A DNA stretch of 64,000 bases, taken from NCBI GenBank assembly GCA_014773175.1, contig VXCM01000219.1:62001-126000 (forward strand), given 5' to 3'. This DNA comes from Lucifuga dentata. Taxonomy: Eukaryota > Chordata > Actinopteri > Ophidiiformes > Bythitidae. The notes beneath the pieces are model-generated. The model made no database searches. It had not been told where the DNA came from and worked only from the letters and a program-made list of their open reading frames with translations. Of this stretch, positions 24,842 to 36,334 are shown piece by piece. The position numbers and the translations under genes were made by a program. Every line of letters starts with the position of its first letter. Position 1 is the first letter of the stretch.

Positions 24842-25685
24842 CTGCAATTTATGATATGAGTCATGCTGCAGTCGACTAAAACAAGAGTAAATTCATCCTC
24901 TATTAACACAAGCCTTCCTGTAGTAACAGCATGGAAATATCAGCCCTAAAAGCCTGAATATTGTATTAATAAGGTCACGCTACTTCTTTCCTGGGAAATT
25001 ACTAAATTTGAAATGCATCCAAATGCTTCCTTTCATTTAATGATAGGACTGCTGAAATTACTTCTCCTCCTCCATAGCATCATACTTAGCAGTTACACTT
25101 GACTGTATTGTGCACTTTTCTGTTCTATCAACATTGTGTGTTGCCCAAGAAAAACGCATAACATTATTCATGTACAAGAATCAGTTTTGGAATTTATAAA
25201 ATTAAATGAAATATGAATTAGAATTGCAGAACATGGGGTTTTTCCCCAACCCCACTTGACAGCTAATTTATATCTTCACTTCCATGGTAAGTGAATCAAA
25301 GTGCAATGTTCATAACTTCATAACATACACAAAACAACAGAACTTTATAAAATAAAAAAAAAAGTCACAAAATAAAGCAGACCGTTGATATAATTACATG
25401 ACTATATATATATAAAAGTAAATGTGTATATATTGCAACTATTGAAAATGTTTATTATTAATCAATATTAATGTAATCAGTTCCATAAGAAAGTGGTTAC
25501 ATTTAATATGTGCCTGTTCGGTTTGATGTTTTAGGTACATTTATGTAGAAAGTGGCTGTGGTGTATGTTGTATATTAGGGGTTGGCAAACTTGACACAAC
25601 CTACAGGTATGACTTTAATTTAATACTTTATTATGGAATTACGGATTGCATGGCAGGGAACGATATGATGTAGTAGCTTAATTGC

Positions 25686-25688
<3 letters not shown>
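24842..25688. other. Unassigned AT-rich DNA
   Basis: Nothing recognisable, apart from a hAT-end-like string AGGGGTTGGCAAACTTGACA at about 25577 that has no partner end. Confidence 0.45.

Positions 25689-25721
<33 letters not shown>
25689..25721. repeat. (GA)n microsatellite
   Basis: About 16 GA units. The open frame that starts in it is a shadow. Confidence 0.95.
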
Positions 25722-25724
<3 letters not shown>

Positions 25725-25869
25725 TCTGCTCGTCCTTATGGATTTGCGCATCACTATTTACTCACACAAACATAAACACTTTCAGATATGTGAGAATTAA
25801 GATGCAACAAATATCACTGAAACTCCTACTGCTCATTTATTTAGGTGCTGGACCTGCAGTTCATAGATA

Positions 25870-26129
25870 CTGTAGGTCAGTCATCCTCAAAATCTGGACT
25901 CTGGTCTGGATCCAGACTAAACCACAACTGTCTCTGGATGCTGAGCAAATTATGCTTTTCATAAATATTATTTGTGTTATCTGAGACATCGCTGCAATGC
26001 AGTAAGTCAAAATACTCCGCTTTCCCCCCTGACCCTGCCTTGACTTACTTTAATAAACGGACCTTTGTATTATTGAAAATTTTCTTTGTGGACCTTTAAG
26101 ATTCGTATTTGAGTACCCCTGCTGTAGAT
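25870..26129. mobile_element. Short hAT MITE, 244 bp, with 8-bp target duplication
   Basis: The element is 25878-26121. Left end CAGTCATCCTCAAAAT and inverted right end CAGGGGTACTCAAATA match imperfectly, and the CAG start is usual for hAT ends. Flanking octamers CTGTAGGT (25870-25877) and CTGTAGAT (26122-26129) differ at one base, consistent with an aged 8-bp hAT target duplication. Bases 25970-26029 align at roughly 85 percent with 16951-17010 inside the larger hAT element, although the two elements have different termini. No coding capacity. Confidence 0.75.
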
Positions 26130-27485
26130 GTTTTTTTAGCTGCACGTCTCCAACTCTCTAAATTTCATAATTCATTTCTCATTATCTACTTCAAGGTAAC
26201 CTTATGCTTTCTCCTGCAGAGAGAGCTTGATTGCATCCAAATCCTCCACAAACTTGTTCCAAGATCTTTCCACCATTTACTGACCTAACACAGTGAAGAA
26301 GAAAGACCCGGTGAAAGCTTTTCATCCCCCTTAAGAAGATTCAGAACCCAGTCATTTTGAAATCAATCCAAATTATTTATAAAAGATAGCTAAAAGATAA
26401 AAGATAGTGATGATTAGACCAGATTCTTTTCCTTTTATCTTCCATTATATTACAGTTGCATATTCAGCACTGACAAGGAACAATACTGGAGTCATGCTAA
26501 TCAAACCGCTCACAGACTGTAAGAGGGGTGCTTCATGCCACTTCATGTGACTACCTAACCTCAGGGTTATTTAACAATATTTAATCAATATTTAATCAGA
26601 TTCAGATCCAATTTTTCAACAGGTATTAACAAATATGAGGGCCTAAGCCTCTAGAACCCTATATGAGAGTGCCACAAATAATCACAGAACCAGAGTTACA
26701 ATCTGTAACCACTGTTTTTCTCAGCCAGCGTACAAGCAGCACTTCATGTATATCATAATAAACACGGCCTGACATTTATACTAAACTAATACTTCATCAG
26801 CCACTTGATCTCGCAGGGAGAATGAGACTTTCACTAAAGCACTTTGACATTGTTGTATATGAACTATCCCGTTCCATGTCCTGCTTAAAGTAATGTATGA
26901 GACCTCATGAGTATTACAGATTACAGTGAGTGTAGATTGTGAGAATCTAGATGGCATATATTTTAAATTCAATATCAACACAGAAAAATAACTACTCAGT
27001 TATAAAAATATAATGCAATATATACACTAATATGGACAAGATTCGTGTATCCCAAGACCTAAAAGAATAGGCATCAGAAAACTGTTAAACTAATGTACAC
27101 ATTTCTGCCAAATGTATTTTGTGTGAAACTCTGAACTCGTAACTCTAGGGAAAGATGAGATAAGATAACAAGACAAGAGCTGATTAGACGGATTGATTTC
27201 CTGTTCAGCCTCCTTACACTGGTGACCTTATGAATCAAATATGACACTACAAATAATAAACAAACAATATCATTATTTAGTGTTTCACTGGAGACTCTGG
27301 AAAATCCTACGTTTGGTACATCCTCTCAGATCTGGAGATCAATCTAAAGCAGAGATGGATGAACGAGGCTGCCACATCCTTCCATCTTTGCCATCTTCCA
27401 ATCTCTCTCTGTCTTCACTGTATCATTCTCTTGTACTCCTTTTTATCTCATCATCTATCTCTGTCAGATTTCTCCCTCTTTTTCA
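26130..27485. other. Unassigned non-coding DNA
   Basis: A pyrimidine-rich tract at 27385-27485 gives a Ser/Leu-rich frame. Otherwise nothing recognisable. Confidence 0.45.
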
Positions 27486-27531
27486 GTGTTAGACACATGC
27501 ATTCTGTCCTTTCACTACCTCCATTGTGCAG

Positions 27532-27568
27532 TGAGCGATGCCGCCTTAAGCCCTGCAACATCAGAGAG
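27532..27568 (+). other. Candidate microexon (speculative)
   Basis: Thirty-seven bases lie between a pyrimidine-rich tract ending GTGCAG and a strong donor GAG/GTAAGA. In one phase they read ERCRLKPCNIRE, a Cys-spaced string that faintly recalls the end of a thrombospondin type-1 repeat. An alternative acceptor at 27485 would give an 83-nt exon that is also open, in another frame. Without a neighbouring exon or conservation this is weak. Microsatellite-rich pyrimidine tracts create acceptor-like sites by chance. Confidence 0.15.
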
Positions 27569-27999
27569 GTAAGAAGGCAGGACAATAAAAAAGAATCTCT
27601 CTCTCAGGAGCATTCCAAAGGTTCTTAGCCACTGCCCACAGAAAACTGTTAACATCATTTTTCATCGTTGAAAACACCCCCCCTTTGCAAGAAGTCTAAC
27701 TTTCTAAAACACAGAAGTGATAAGCCCTCCAGTTTTCTCAGACAAAGGCTGATGAAACTGTCTTTATTGTAGTTGTGCTGACCATAAAACACCTTCTTTT
27801 GGGATTGGATTAAAATCATAAAGGAAGTTCTTTTCCACTTCAGGAAAATACACTTTCACATTGATCCTCAGTTCAACAAATTTGCAAAGCAAGGATGGTA
27901 AAGGATTGAGGTCATTCTGCTGATGACACACAAGGGCCCTCTTAAAAGTATAATTTAACCTGGCTGCAGAAGTGCTCGCTCGCTTCATCTATGATGAAA

Positions 28000-28215
28000 A
28001 GTGATTAGGTGATGTGACACCTTCGCTGTTCCTTAATGCAAATCTTCCATTCAGCCTAATTAGCTTCTCTTCCTGAGTGCATAACTTCTATTCAAGCCGT
28101 CAGTCAGACGGGCTTTACTCCTCATGACTTGTGTTACCGGCCTAATGAGAAGTGCCTCCTCCAATTCTGAGCAGTGACTGCAAGGCAAACATTAAAGACC
28201 TCAAAGAGATGTTAA
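28000..28215. promoter_or_regulatory. Candidate conserved non-coding element with POU and homeodomain sites
   Basis: A perfect octamer ATGCAAAT at 28036-28043 is followed 13 bp later by the homeodomain core TAATTAG at 28057-28063. The surrounding block, including CCGGCCTAATGAGAAGTGCC, is free of repeats. The site cluster suggests an enhancer, but only cross-species alignment could confirm that. Confidence 0.3.
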
Positions 28216-29158
28216 GTGTCTTTCTGAAATTTGGGATTCAAGAGTGACAAATGCAACGGAAGTGTCGCAAAGAGATACTGGGAATGTTCAAGCTTCAAGA
28301 TTGTTTGAGGGACAAGATGAATTCAGTAAATGCATGCATGTGTATGATCTGGTTTTTCAGATTTCAGGTTCTGGCATTACTTCACCTCCTAGGAAGGTGT
28401 CTGGAGGAGTGAAGCAACCAATTTCAGAAAAAAAATCTGATCTTCGTCATATGTGGGCAAGAAAATGGATTTGGGTCACTTCAGCCAGTAATATGAACGC
28501 AACATAAGATCAATCCAATCCACGCTGCAGCTGTCTGTCTACACATTTAATCGGTTCAGTTTTGATTTTATTACAGTAAGAATTTCTCGTTAATGCAGCT
28601 ACACAGGGTGTATTGTAAATGTCTGCATCACAATGGTGTCTTTCCTCAAAGCTGGTGTTCCCATCATGAAAGCTTTTCCTGGCTGTGACCTTGTCAGGGC
28701 CTTGTCTGTCTGCCAGCTAGCTGCACTAAAAAGGCTAAAGCAATCTGGCAGCCTCCCCCGGATAAAAGGAAGGGTGAGGGGAGAAACGTGTAGAGGAGCT
28801 GTGGGGGAGATGTGACCTTTCTACTTCCAGAGAATTGTTTTTAGGTAAACAGCCTTTCAGAAATGAGCCGTCAGACAGCTTGGCACATGCTGCACGGCAG
28901 AGTAAGAAAGAACAATTTAAATATTACGAGTCAAATAATATATTGCTAATTCAACAGGCTTTGCTAAAAAGTAGTAGTAGTTAGTAGTAGTATTTGATCT
29001 AATTATGTAAAATAAATTACATCATAAATTACTTTAAATGTGTTTTTTATAATATCTATTTATCAAGCCATTCTCATGCGCAGGATCGCGAGGAGACGAA
29101 AGTATAATAAAAAATTTTGCAATTGATATATAAGTTTTGTGATTTTTATTATTATTGC
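28216..29158. other. Unassigned non-coding DNA
   Basis: Includes a short (TAG)n run near 28973-28990. No gene or element could be identified. Confidence 0.45.
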
Positions 29159-29159
29159 T

Positions 29160-29310
29160 ACCACAGAGGTTATATTTTCAGCCTCATCTGTTTGTCTCAT
29201 CATCCATTAGCACAGAATATCCAAAAACTACTTTCAGTGAAATTTATTCAAAAGTTAGCTCACAGGCTAAGGAATAAGTGACTTGTTTTTGGTGACGCTC
29301 TGGATCCAAT
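29160..29310 (+). repeat. Interspersed repeat of the CCTCCGCCAAGG type, partial copy
   Basis: The order GAGGTTATATTTTC, CTGTTTGTCTC, GAATATCCAAAAACTA, TTTCAGTGAAATTT, AGGCTAAGGAATAAGTGA and CTCTGGATCCAA follows a repeat that is widespread in fish. A second, inverted copy is at 44121-44417. Both extreme ends are lost in this copy. It is non-coding and its transposition class is uncertain to me. Confidence 0.55.
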
Positions 29311-29794
29311 AGTGCACCAAGTAGCCTTTGGAATGCTACTTTACGTTTAGGTTCATCACTCCTGAACAGGCATAAAACAGATAAATTCTATTTTCCTGGA
29401 ATTCTTGGCTCAAGATCAGTATAGTATTGCATAATTTTTTGCAAGCCTAGTTTTTACAGTTCCATCTGCTGCTTTTCGTAGGCATGGCCCAATTGCAATA
29501 AACTGCCTTGTCTCAAACACAATGTAAACACATGAACTCTGAGCGATCCTGCAAATTTATATAGTAGAGCTACAGCAATATGACAAATTCAAATGTCCAT
29601 AATTGACATTGATATTGGAATTGTGCATACTCATACTCTTAAAAAAGCTTTAAAAAAGCCATCATCCACTCACCACGACTGTATCATTAGGATACATATT
29701 GGCACATAGAGGGCATAGTGATTTTCTGTCTCTGTATTCTGATGCATATCTGATCTGATGCACATGTGTGTCTGTGTGTGTGTGTTTTCATATA

Positions 29795-30759
29795 TACTGT
29801 ATATATTTGACTATAAGCCGACCCATCAATTTTGCCCTGCAAATTTAGATTTTTAAAGAAACCTGCATATAAGCCAACCCCCTGATGTTGTTCCATCAAT
29901 TTATTTGTTTAANTAGATTTTTAAAGAAACCTGCATATAAGCCAACCCCCTGATGTTGTTCCATCAATTTATTTGTTTAACAAATTACCCATTTTTTTGT
30001 TTTTTTTTTCTGTGAATTGTTTGCCAGTACCGGTAAACAGCTGATTACCACAAGTGACATTAGCTAACATTAAGTTTTCTGGACTCCTCTTCCTCATCTG
30101 AATCGCATTGATGAAGGTAAGCNGACATTAGCTAACATTAAGTTTTCTGGACTCCTCTTCCTCATCTGAATCGCATTGATGAAGGTAAGCGAAGCTTTCA
30201 AATGAGCTATAATTATCACGGAGCTTATTTAGCTGTGTAATTATGGTGAGATTTATTTTTTTGTTTTTTTTTTTTGGTTAACAATCTCAACATGTTTTCA
30301 GTAATTATCCTGTACCTGAGTCGATGTGGGTCTGTCTATGTGCTGGACATTCCTCCATACGGAGTTTTGGAATTTCCTCAGCTGACCTCCTGATGGTGTT
30401 CCATCAATTTATTTGTTTAGCAAATTACCTGTTTTTCTTGGTATTGCCATAGTATTCCTCTGATTTTCTGAAAATAATCCATGATATTTATTTCAGCAGC
30501 TGATTACCGTAACTGACGGATCACAGCTTACTGGCCACCGCAAAATGTGCTGAATAAGATGTTTAGTCAGGAAATACATCATTCTAAGGTATGATTTAAA
30601 CTATTTTCCATGGGTAGTGGTAATGGGTAGTATTTCCACCCCTGGAAATTTCGTTCTCTGGGATCCGATTTGAATTACTCGTGTATAAGCCGACCCCTCG
30701 ATTTGCTTTGTGAAATTTGGTTTAAAAAAAACTCGGCTTATAGTTGAGTATATAAGGTA
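29795..30759 (+). mobile_element. Long copy of a TATAAGCC-terminus element, TA-flanked
   Basis: The element is 29797-30757, flanked by TA on both sides. Left end CTGTATATATTTGACTATAA continues to AAGCC, and the right end, inverted, begins CCTTATATACTCAACTATAA. It contains two single-N joins (29913 and 30123), each with an exact 67-bp flanking duplication that I take as artefact, so the true length is about 825 bp. A 42-bp direct repeat starting CCTGATG occurs at 29949-29990 and 30389-30430. The short copy at 61.2 kb lacks everything between these repeats. There is no transposase frame. Termini with this ACTATAAGCC motif recur in many animal genomes; I cannot name the superfamily with confidence. 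Confidence 0.78.
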
Positions 30760-32702
30760 TTTACAAAACTGTAAATAATGTAGCCCTTTGTACTTCAGGT
30801 TCTTGGGCATTTCTGCCATGGTTTTAAGTCAAAGAACAAACTGTAAAGCAGAGTGAAAAAAGCTTGAAAGTGAAGGATATAAGGTCTCCTGGCTAATCCC
30901 TTTCTTTATTTATTCAAGCGTTTGTAGGTAAATTGCGACTTCACTCATTTACAGCCTCTCCAGAATATTGCGCTACAGCCTTTTGAGTGAAATAAAGCGC
31001 ATACTGATGCTGTCCTGGATTACCAAGGTCAACTCATCAGCATTGGTGGGTAATGCCACGGCTTTTCTGATGTCAAGGCATTCTTTAAAAATGCGTCGGG
31101 GTCTCCGTCTGCAAAGGGTGGCGGGGTAATGAGAAGGATCGAGAGGGGTCACCTATACGCACAGCACAGCGATGACTTTATTGAGACACACCTGTGGAGA
31201 CAAAAACACATAATCTATCTCCTGCTCCCTCTCCTTCTCCATGTCTCCTATAAACACACATGCGCAGGGCGGGTATTCCCTCAACCAGAAAGGAGACTGA
31301 GATTGGAAATAAAAACCATCCTCTGTGTCTGAGGACTGTGAATGGGAGCAGTAATGTTTTCAATTTGAGCCCTGAGAGCAATAATGGAGCTCATTCTACA
31401 CCACCTAGATACTGTAGTACTGTTTCGCCTTGAAGCTTTGGGATTCTATCATCCTTCACTCTCTCAATTCCTCTTGCTTTTTCCTCTGTGTGCTGTTCAC
31501 GAAGGGATTAATTTGTGGGATAAGAAGAGAGGGATCTGTTGGAGAAAATGTGGAATAGTGTGCATGGAGTTGTGGAGAGAAGAGAAAAGGGATAAATGGA
31601 TGAAGAGGTGAGGGGCAGATGAGTAAGCCAGTGTTTGACTCTGGGTGTTATTTCAAACTGTGGCCCTCAAATTTGAATGACACCTGCTCAGAGCTAATTC
31701 ACTTATTCGCACAGGATAAAAATTCAATTTCAGAAAGAGATTGAGTCTCGAGGCAAACGTCCTGCTTTTGTTAGCATTTCGTTCATTCTTACTATGCTGG
31801 GAAAGAAAGGGTAAATTCATTTGTGTGATGAAAGATAATCTGGGGTACTGTTTAAGCCGCTGAGCTTCCACAAGTGTCCTTTAAAAGACTTTTAAACGCG
31901 CACCAGGGAAATAATGTTGCTGGATATAACTGCTGAGCCAAAGGCAATTGTGAAATATTTAGAACTGAAAAAGTGATTACGTTTGTTGACTTGAATACAT
32001 GTTAGCAATACATTCATAAAGTGTGGCGCTGGTAACAAAGGCATTGTATAATATGGTATGTTTGAGAGAAAAGCTTAGATGGAAACTGGAATGCAACCAA
32101 ATCAAAATCCCTCAAAATGACATGGCGGAACAAGTTCTGAGAACAATAACGTGGTCGTAATGTCAGCCCCACGTTTTCAGTCAGACTGCGCTCTCTCCAT
32201 CTGATGAAAGCGTTTGCAAGTGGAGAGACTTGGTATTCTGTCTGACCTTTAAGAAATGGATCTAAGAAGACAAAAGTGTGAAAGAGAGAAAAAAGGCGAG
32301 AAAGGGCACCTCAAGACAAACTTCCTGTAAATGCACTGACAATGGCAGCCTGCTTCCTCAAAGTATTGCTCAATCCGTGTGTCTTAATTTCTTGCTCCAT
32401 CCATCAGAAACAAAAGCCAGAGCTTGTGCTGACAAGTTTAACAGGTTAGGCTTTTCACTCGTGCCCATTATGTCCGTTTCTCACCAAAGAAAGAGGCATT
32501 GGAGCATCATTACAATTTGCGTTTGTGCACTTTCATGCCCATGAAATAACAAACACTATGTATCCCTGCTTTCCTATCATTGTGTCGCCAACATGTTAAT
32601 CCCTTTGCTTGCTTGGCTGTAAAAACCAGCATATGGATTCATGCCCAAACACACGCATACACCACTTTACTGACACCATCTGACTGTTCAGCATTCTCTC
32701 TC
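30760..32702. other. Unassigned non-coding DNA
   Basis: The stretch 30900-31140 is free of repeats and moderately GC-rich. Open frames of up to 88 codons near 32278-32544 lack any motif. No gene call. Confidence 0.45.

Positions 32703-32733
<31 letters not shown>
32703..32733. repeat. (TA)n microsatellite
   Basis: About 14 TA units. Confidence 0.95.
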
Positions 32734-32736
<3 letters not shown>

Positions 32737-33232
32737 GCAATACGTATAAACCTCCCAGCATCCTTTAATAAAACATCAGATAGTCACTGCATGTCTCTAC
32801 TTTGTTGAGATCAAAACAATCTCATCATCATTACAGCACAAGTCCTTGAAGTGAAGATGATTCAGCGCTTCAGAGTCCTTTCAGGTACGACCCTTAAATT
32901 ACCTAGCATAGCCACCGTGCTTAAAGTAATAGGAGCTGATCAAAGAGAAACACTGAACGGGTCAGATGATGTCGCTGACAAGCGCTGATGTCCTTTAACA
33001 AGTCCTCTGTCTGCGTCCTGTTTATCCTCACGGCGAGCGTGCACTTAATATGAGATTTTAATAGCATGTGGATATTGGGAAGATATTGAACATTCGTTTT
33101 CAAAGGATGGCTGATCTCAGGCAGTTATCAGTCACTGAACTGTGACTGACACATAAGGTGCCGCTGGATTGGACAAGGACACAGCCAACATGAGACATGA
33201 CCACCTGCACAGAGTGATCCGTGGTGTATATT
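32734..33232. other. Unassigned non-coding DNA
   Basis: No gene or element recognised. Confidence 0.45.
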
Positions 33233-33281
33233 TTATATATACATATACATATAGATATATATATATATATATATATATATT
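33233..33281. repeat. (TA)n microsatellite with CA interruptions
   Basis: TA repeats interrupted by ACATATACATATAG, directly abutting the terminus of a Tc1-like relic. Confidence 0.92.
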
Positions 33282-33712
33282 TACTACAAGCCAGAAGTTT
33301 GAGGTCACCTCCAGATTAAAAAAAAATAATAACAATAAAATCATCAATACTCTGTTTTACAATTTATTGCACAGGAGATGGCTAAAATATATAACATAAA
33401 TGTAACTAATTACTTTTCCAGAAAAAATTGTCAATATAAAAGCACTTTGAAGTCATTTCAGGCTCAGACTTTGGTTTTGTCAAACTAACCCCCTCTGGCC
33501 AAGGTCAGAATTCTCAAAACCTTTCATTTCTCTTTTGAATGGATGTCATTTTTGCATCATTTTGATGAATGTTTTGGATCGATGTCCTGTTCACAAATGA
33601 AATTTTGACCAATAATTCGTAAACCGGATGGAATTGTGTGTTTTTGGAGGATGTAATGGTAATTTTGTTTTCATAATTCCTTTAACTCGGACCAAATTTC
33701 CAGATCTCTCTC
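33282..33712 (-). pseudogene. Tc1/mariner-like transposon relic with broken transposase
   Basis: On the minus strand, 33560-33592 encodes EQDIDPKHSSK, matching the QQDNDPKH-type motif around the second catalytic Asp of Tc1-like transposases; just upstream the same frame reads IIGQNFIC, also expected there. A stop follows directly after the motif and further stops and frameshifts interrupt the rest. At the left edge, CAGAAGTTTGAGGTCACCTC resembles the inverted terminus of fish Tc1 elements. The other end is lost towards a C-run with a single-N join at 33720. The copy is dead: it keeps only a part of the catalytic domain. Confidence 0.72.
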
Positions 33713-33810
33713 CCCCCCANCCCCCCGAGCATGATAGACTTTATATATATATACACACACACACACACGTACTGTATATAGGCTGTTTATCAATCAATCA
33801 ATCAATCTAA
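33713..33810. repeat. Low-complexity cluster: C-run with N, (TA)n, (AC)n, (AATC)n
   Basis: A C-run with N at 33720 is followed by TA repeats, AC repeats (about 33752-33769) and four to five AATC units. The cluster replaces the expected left part of the Tc1-like relic. Confidence 0.9.
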
Positions 33811-34112
33811 AGAGGAAAGGCTTCTTTGTTGTGTTAGCATGTTCCTGCTATTACCACCATCTGTGTATCAAAAAAAACAATAAAATAAAACAACATTGTT
33901 TTGGTACTGAATGGAATTGAAGTGTCATTTGAAATCTGTAATTACAATTAAAATTCAGGATGTTCCAAGTCAATCTGGATGACCAGAGAGTTCACAAGGA
34001 CACACGGCTCTGAAAGCAAGTGAACGACACAGCACAAAATGAACAAAAAAGCAATTAATTATTATCAACCCACATATTCAGGAAGTAATGGTTGCAGAGT
34101 CACTGAGCCATC
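33811..34112. other. Unassigned non-coding DNA
   Basis: No gene or element recognised. Confidence 0.45.
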
Positions 34113-34157
34113 TAAAAAAAAAAAAAAAAAAAAAAAAAAANTTTTTTTTTTTTTTTT
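34113..34157. repeat. poly-A / poly-T junction with single N
   Basis: About 28 A residues, then N at 34141, then 16-17 T residues. An A-to-T flip exactly at an N, like that at 12116, points to a questionable contig join. Confidence 0.85.
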
Positions 34158-34733
34158 GCATCTATTTCTGCAACATTTTGCATCCCTGTAAAGAGTTGTT
34201 GCTGGTTAAAAATCAATTTCAACATAATTATTTTGGTGAAAAATATGAAGCTCCGAATGCAATCCAAATATACAACACATCAAATCTTGATGTCATTATA
34301 CAGGTAACGCATCCAGATACAAGGATTTCATTTTAATTCAAGTTGTAAAAATGTTCCAACAATGTGTTTTCAGCTTGATTCAAAATATCCAGTCGCCAAA
34401 ATGAATGACGATATGAAAAGCAGGCAGCATTGTGTGGTAACTTCTGATAAGAAAATCCACTGCGTAATACATACAGCACTATATGGCAAATTTTCTCTCA
34501 TCACGCATGTTCAGTCCTATGAAAATCTTATTTACTCCAGCTTGGCAGGTCCAGGTACCAACGCACAGAACGATGGCAGCTGGTTATGCCTGCAGGGGAT
34601 AAAGGTGATTTGCAAAAAAAGCCAAACAGATGCATCTCCTAAGTGCTAAAAAGGGGAGCAGTAATGAAAGCTCGTGTTCATTTAAGCCTCCTGTCTTTTT
34701 CCAGTGGAGGCGAAACAGGACAGCTTCATCAGG

Positions 34734-34768
34734 CTTTTTTTTTTTTTTTTNTTTTTTTTTTTTTTTTT
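34734..34768. repeat. poly-T tract with single-N join
   Basis: T run broken by N at 34751. Length is unreliable. Confidence 0.85.
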
Positions 34769-36334
34769 GGGTCTAGTAGCAGGATGTGTGTGTGCCAGCC
34801 AGCGCCATGATGGCCGGCAGGTTTATCGAAGCTGACAGAGATGAATCTCTCAGCAGAGGGCTGGGCCTGTTCAGCTGTCCTGCTGAGGGGAGCCCACACC
34901 ACGCCTGACATTAAATTATTTCAGGAGGTAATTAGTCTTCTGTTTTTCACCGAGATGCCAAATTCTCCTCGTGCTTGTTGTGCACACACCCGTCACCCAC
35001 GTTGGATAGACATGTGATAAGGATATCAAGGGTGAGTGGGTATTCAGGAGAAAAGAACAAAAAGAGCCTTTTTAGATTAGAGGGAGGCTCAGTCTCTGAA
35101 TGAACGGTTAACAGATCTGTTAATGTTAACAATAACAATAAAAGTGTCACTGCATATCAAATGCTAAAAGAGTCTAAATTATTATGCAGCATAAAAGAAT
35201 TCTATCGCCCACTTTCCTCCCCAAGTAAATTCTCTGTTTCTCAGTTTCTACTTTGGTTTAATGACACTTAATTTAATTTTGTAAAAGGAGAGACTGCACT
35301 TTCAGACTTGATGGCAACAGATATTACTTACTTCAATAAGCACACTTTCAGAGTTAAGTGCTAAAGATATGATCACAACTCAACGGAGGCGTCAGCAGTG
35401 ACGGTTAGCCTTTCTTCTTCTCTGTTTTTTTCTCTGCTCTTCGTGCCCTCTCCCAAACTTGAGTCCTTTTACTTCACAACTCAAACCAAATCGATGCTGA
35501 CGCCCCGATCAAGGAAAATATGATTTGGATGTCAAATTATGAGTACCATTGCCTTTATGGATCATATTATGCAAAGTCATGCAAATTCGAACCACAGCGA
35601 TCAGAGAAAACAACCTTTAATTTTTGTCCTTCTGCTTTTCTTGTGTTTAGCATGTAATGTGGTTATGTGTTCTTCCAGCAAATGAAAAGTCACTTTCATG
35701 CCGTGTTATTCTCTCTTGTCGCTCGCTGATCGAGTGATGCATCCATTACAACCACTTCATCCTAAAACAAACAGACTTCAGATATAACTTTATGCCCTTT
35801 TGGATATGATATCATACAAGTGTGACAAATTTCCAAAAATCCGGACTTAAGCCACGTTGCAAGTTGATGTTTGTTTTTTGGAGTGAGAAAGGCCATCTCC
35901 TTCGTGCATTTCCTCTTGAATGATTTCCTTCCTCTCAAGTCCACTGACAAAAATACAGTGAGACGCTAGTTTACAGATACTTGGATCAGACTGTGGCTTT
36001 GTTCTCTCATTCAGTGGGTCATTTAAGGGGTAAAGAGTAATTTACCATGAAAATCCAATTGCTTTAATCTAATTTCCTTTGATATAATTCACAGTGGGCT
36101 TACAGGCACAAAGCGTTTACCTAGCTGAAACAGTATAATCGCCCCTGGGGAACAATTATATCCAGCTACAGGTACCTGACTCATAATAAATTAAATAACC
36201 AACATCTACCTCTGAAATTACAATGGAACGCACAACAAAAGAACCACATAAAACCGGTGATGTAAAAAGTAAAAATACATAACAATTTAGTTATATTTTC
36301 TTCATGTTCCCTTCCATTGAAAGACTGTAAATGA
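34769..36334. other. Unassigned DNA, partly conserved-looking
   Basis: An octamer-like ATGCAAAT lies at 35579-35586, and the stretch 35500-36180 is free of repeats. No exon or element could be identified. Confidence 0.4.

Noticed and set aside
25573..25620. hAT-end-like string AGGGGTTGGCAAACTTGACA
   Set aside because: No matching opposite end or 8-bp duplication. The well-bounded element is 25878-26121.
29846..30190. Apparent 67-bp tandem duplications inside the TATAAGCC element
   Set aside because: Both are centred on single Ns with exact identity and match the pattern of unmerged contig overlaps seen elsewhere, so they are not treated as biological repeats.
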